NCBI RefSeq assembly: GCF_010015445.1
Contig: NC_053129.1
Location: 15,844,749-15,908,748, forward strand
DNA: 64,000 nt
Reading direction: 5' to 3'
From: Perca fluviatilis
Taxonomy: Eukaryota; Chordata; Actinopteri; Perciformes; Percidae
This document shows positions 63,638 through 64,000 of this stretch, in pieces; the stretch's first letter is position 1; every line of letters begins with the position of its first letter. Both the position numbers and the translations under genes were made by a program. The notes beneath the pieces are model-generated. The model saw only the letters and a program-made list of their open reading frames with translations. It was not told the origin of the DNA and did no database searches.

Positions 63638-64000
63638 ACACGTGATCTGACCTGTGCTCTCTGTAACATCTGCGCTTCAGCAATCTCTTTTTGTACAGAT
63701 GTGTCCTAGACCTTCCAGAAGCCTGTGTTATCCCTGTGGTCTGTCTGTGCCTAAACATCTGCAGCCTCCTGTCAACTGTGTGGTGAGAGCGGTGTCTCCC
63801 CTTATCATTTGATAATAGAGCAAGGTATTATGTGTTACAACCAGACAGGTCATTGATTTGCAACACCTACCCAATGAAACAAACAATATTTAACTTTAGC
63901 TGCTAAAGCATGAATTCAATTACATGTGATTCATACACACAACTCAAGAGAAAAATTATTTAACTTGAATTGAACTTGATTTAAACCAGGAGAGGCTCCT
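63638..64000. other. Non-coding, nothing recognised
   Basis: No exon, repeat end or motif supported in the last 360 bases. Confidence 0.4.

Overview
This is a eukaryotic nuclear window, almost certainly from a ray-finned (teleost, probably percomorph) fish. It is packed with teleost-type repeats: very long (CA)n/(GT)n tracts, tRNA-headed SINEs, hAT and TTAA-type MITEs, Tc1-like and LINE remnants, and a Gypsy-type LTR element. The only cellular protein genes I can support are spliced vertebrate genes.

Left edge (1-1035): two minus-strand exons of a TMEM244-like membrane protein gene, with a Tc1-type transposase remnant filling the intron at the window edge. Right of it, 1.0-9.0 kb is non-coding sequence with a LINE relic, two minus-strand SINEs, a TTAA-type MITE and large CA repeats. 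At 9.0-9.7 kb a CpG-containing, non-repetitive block ends in a strong splice donor. I propose it as the 5' non-coding exon/promoter of the next gene.

Region 10-26 kb: probable large first intron of that gene, with several MITEs and a nested structure at 13.56-19.71 kb. There a DNA transposon with inverted ends, sitting in a (GAGT)n microsatellite, has been entered by a complete but mutated 5.0 kb Gypsy-type LTR retrotransposon (158 bp LTRs, CTCTA target duplication, tRNA-Leu primer site, minus strand).

Region 26.4-30.5 kb: a TMEM200A-like gene on the plus strand, assembled from four coding exons (570 codons, two membrane segments, Ser-rich cytosolic tail, C-terminal T-R-F). Introns 1 and 3 are largely made of transposons. 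One hAT copy stops 40 bp short of the last 3' splice site, or 32 bp counting its target duplication. TMEM244 and TMEM200A homologues lie in the same neighbourhood of human chromosome 6q, from memory, which supports the assignment of both.

Region 30.8-64 kb: no coding exon recognised. It holds several well-bounded transposons (hAT elements with 8 bp duplications at 41.1-42.4, 53.4-54.3 and 62.4-63.6 kb; TTAA MITEs; a LINE interrupted by a solo LTR at 58.3-59.1 kb), a fold-back minisatellite structure at 48 kb, long microsatellites, and islands of non-repetitive AT-rich sequence that look like conserved regulatory DNA. I found no CRISPR, rRNA or functional tRNA genes and no evidence of an unknown gene system. 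The interest lies in nested transposition, transposon-shaped introns, and candidate regulatory elements.
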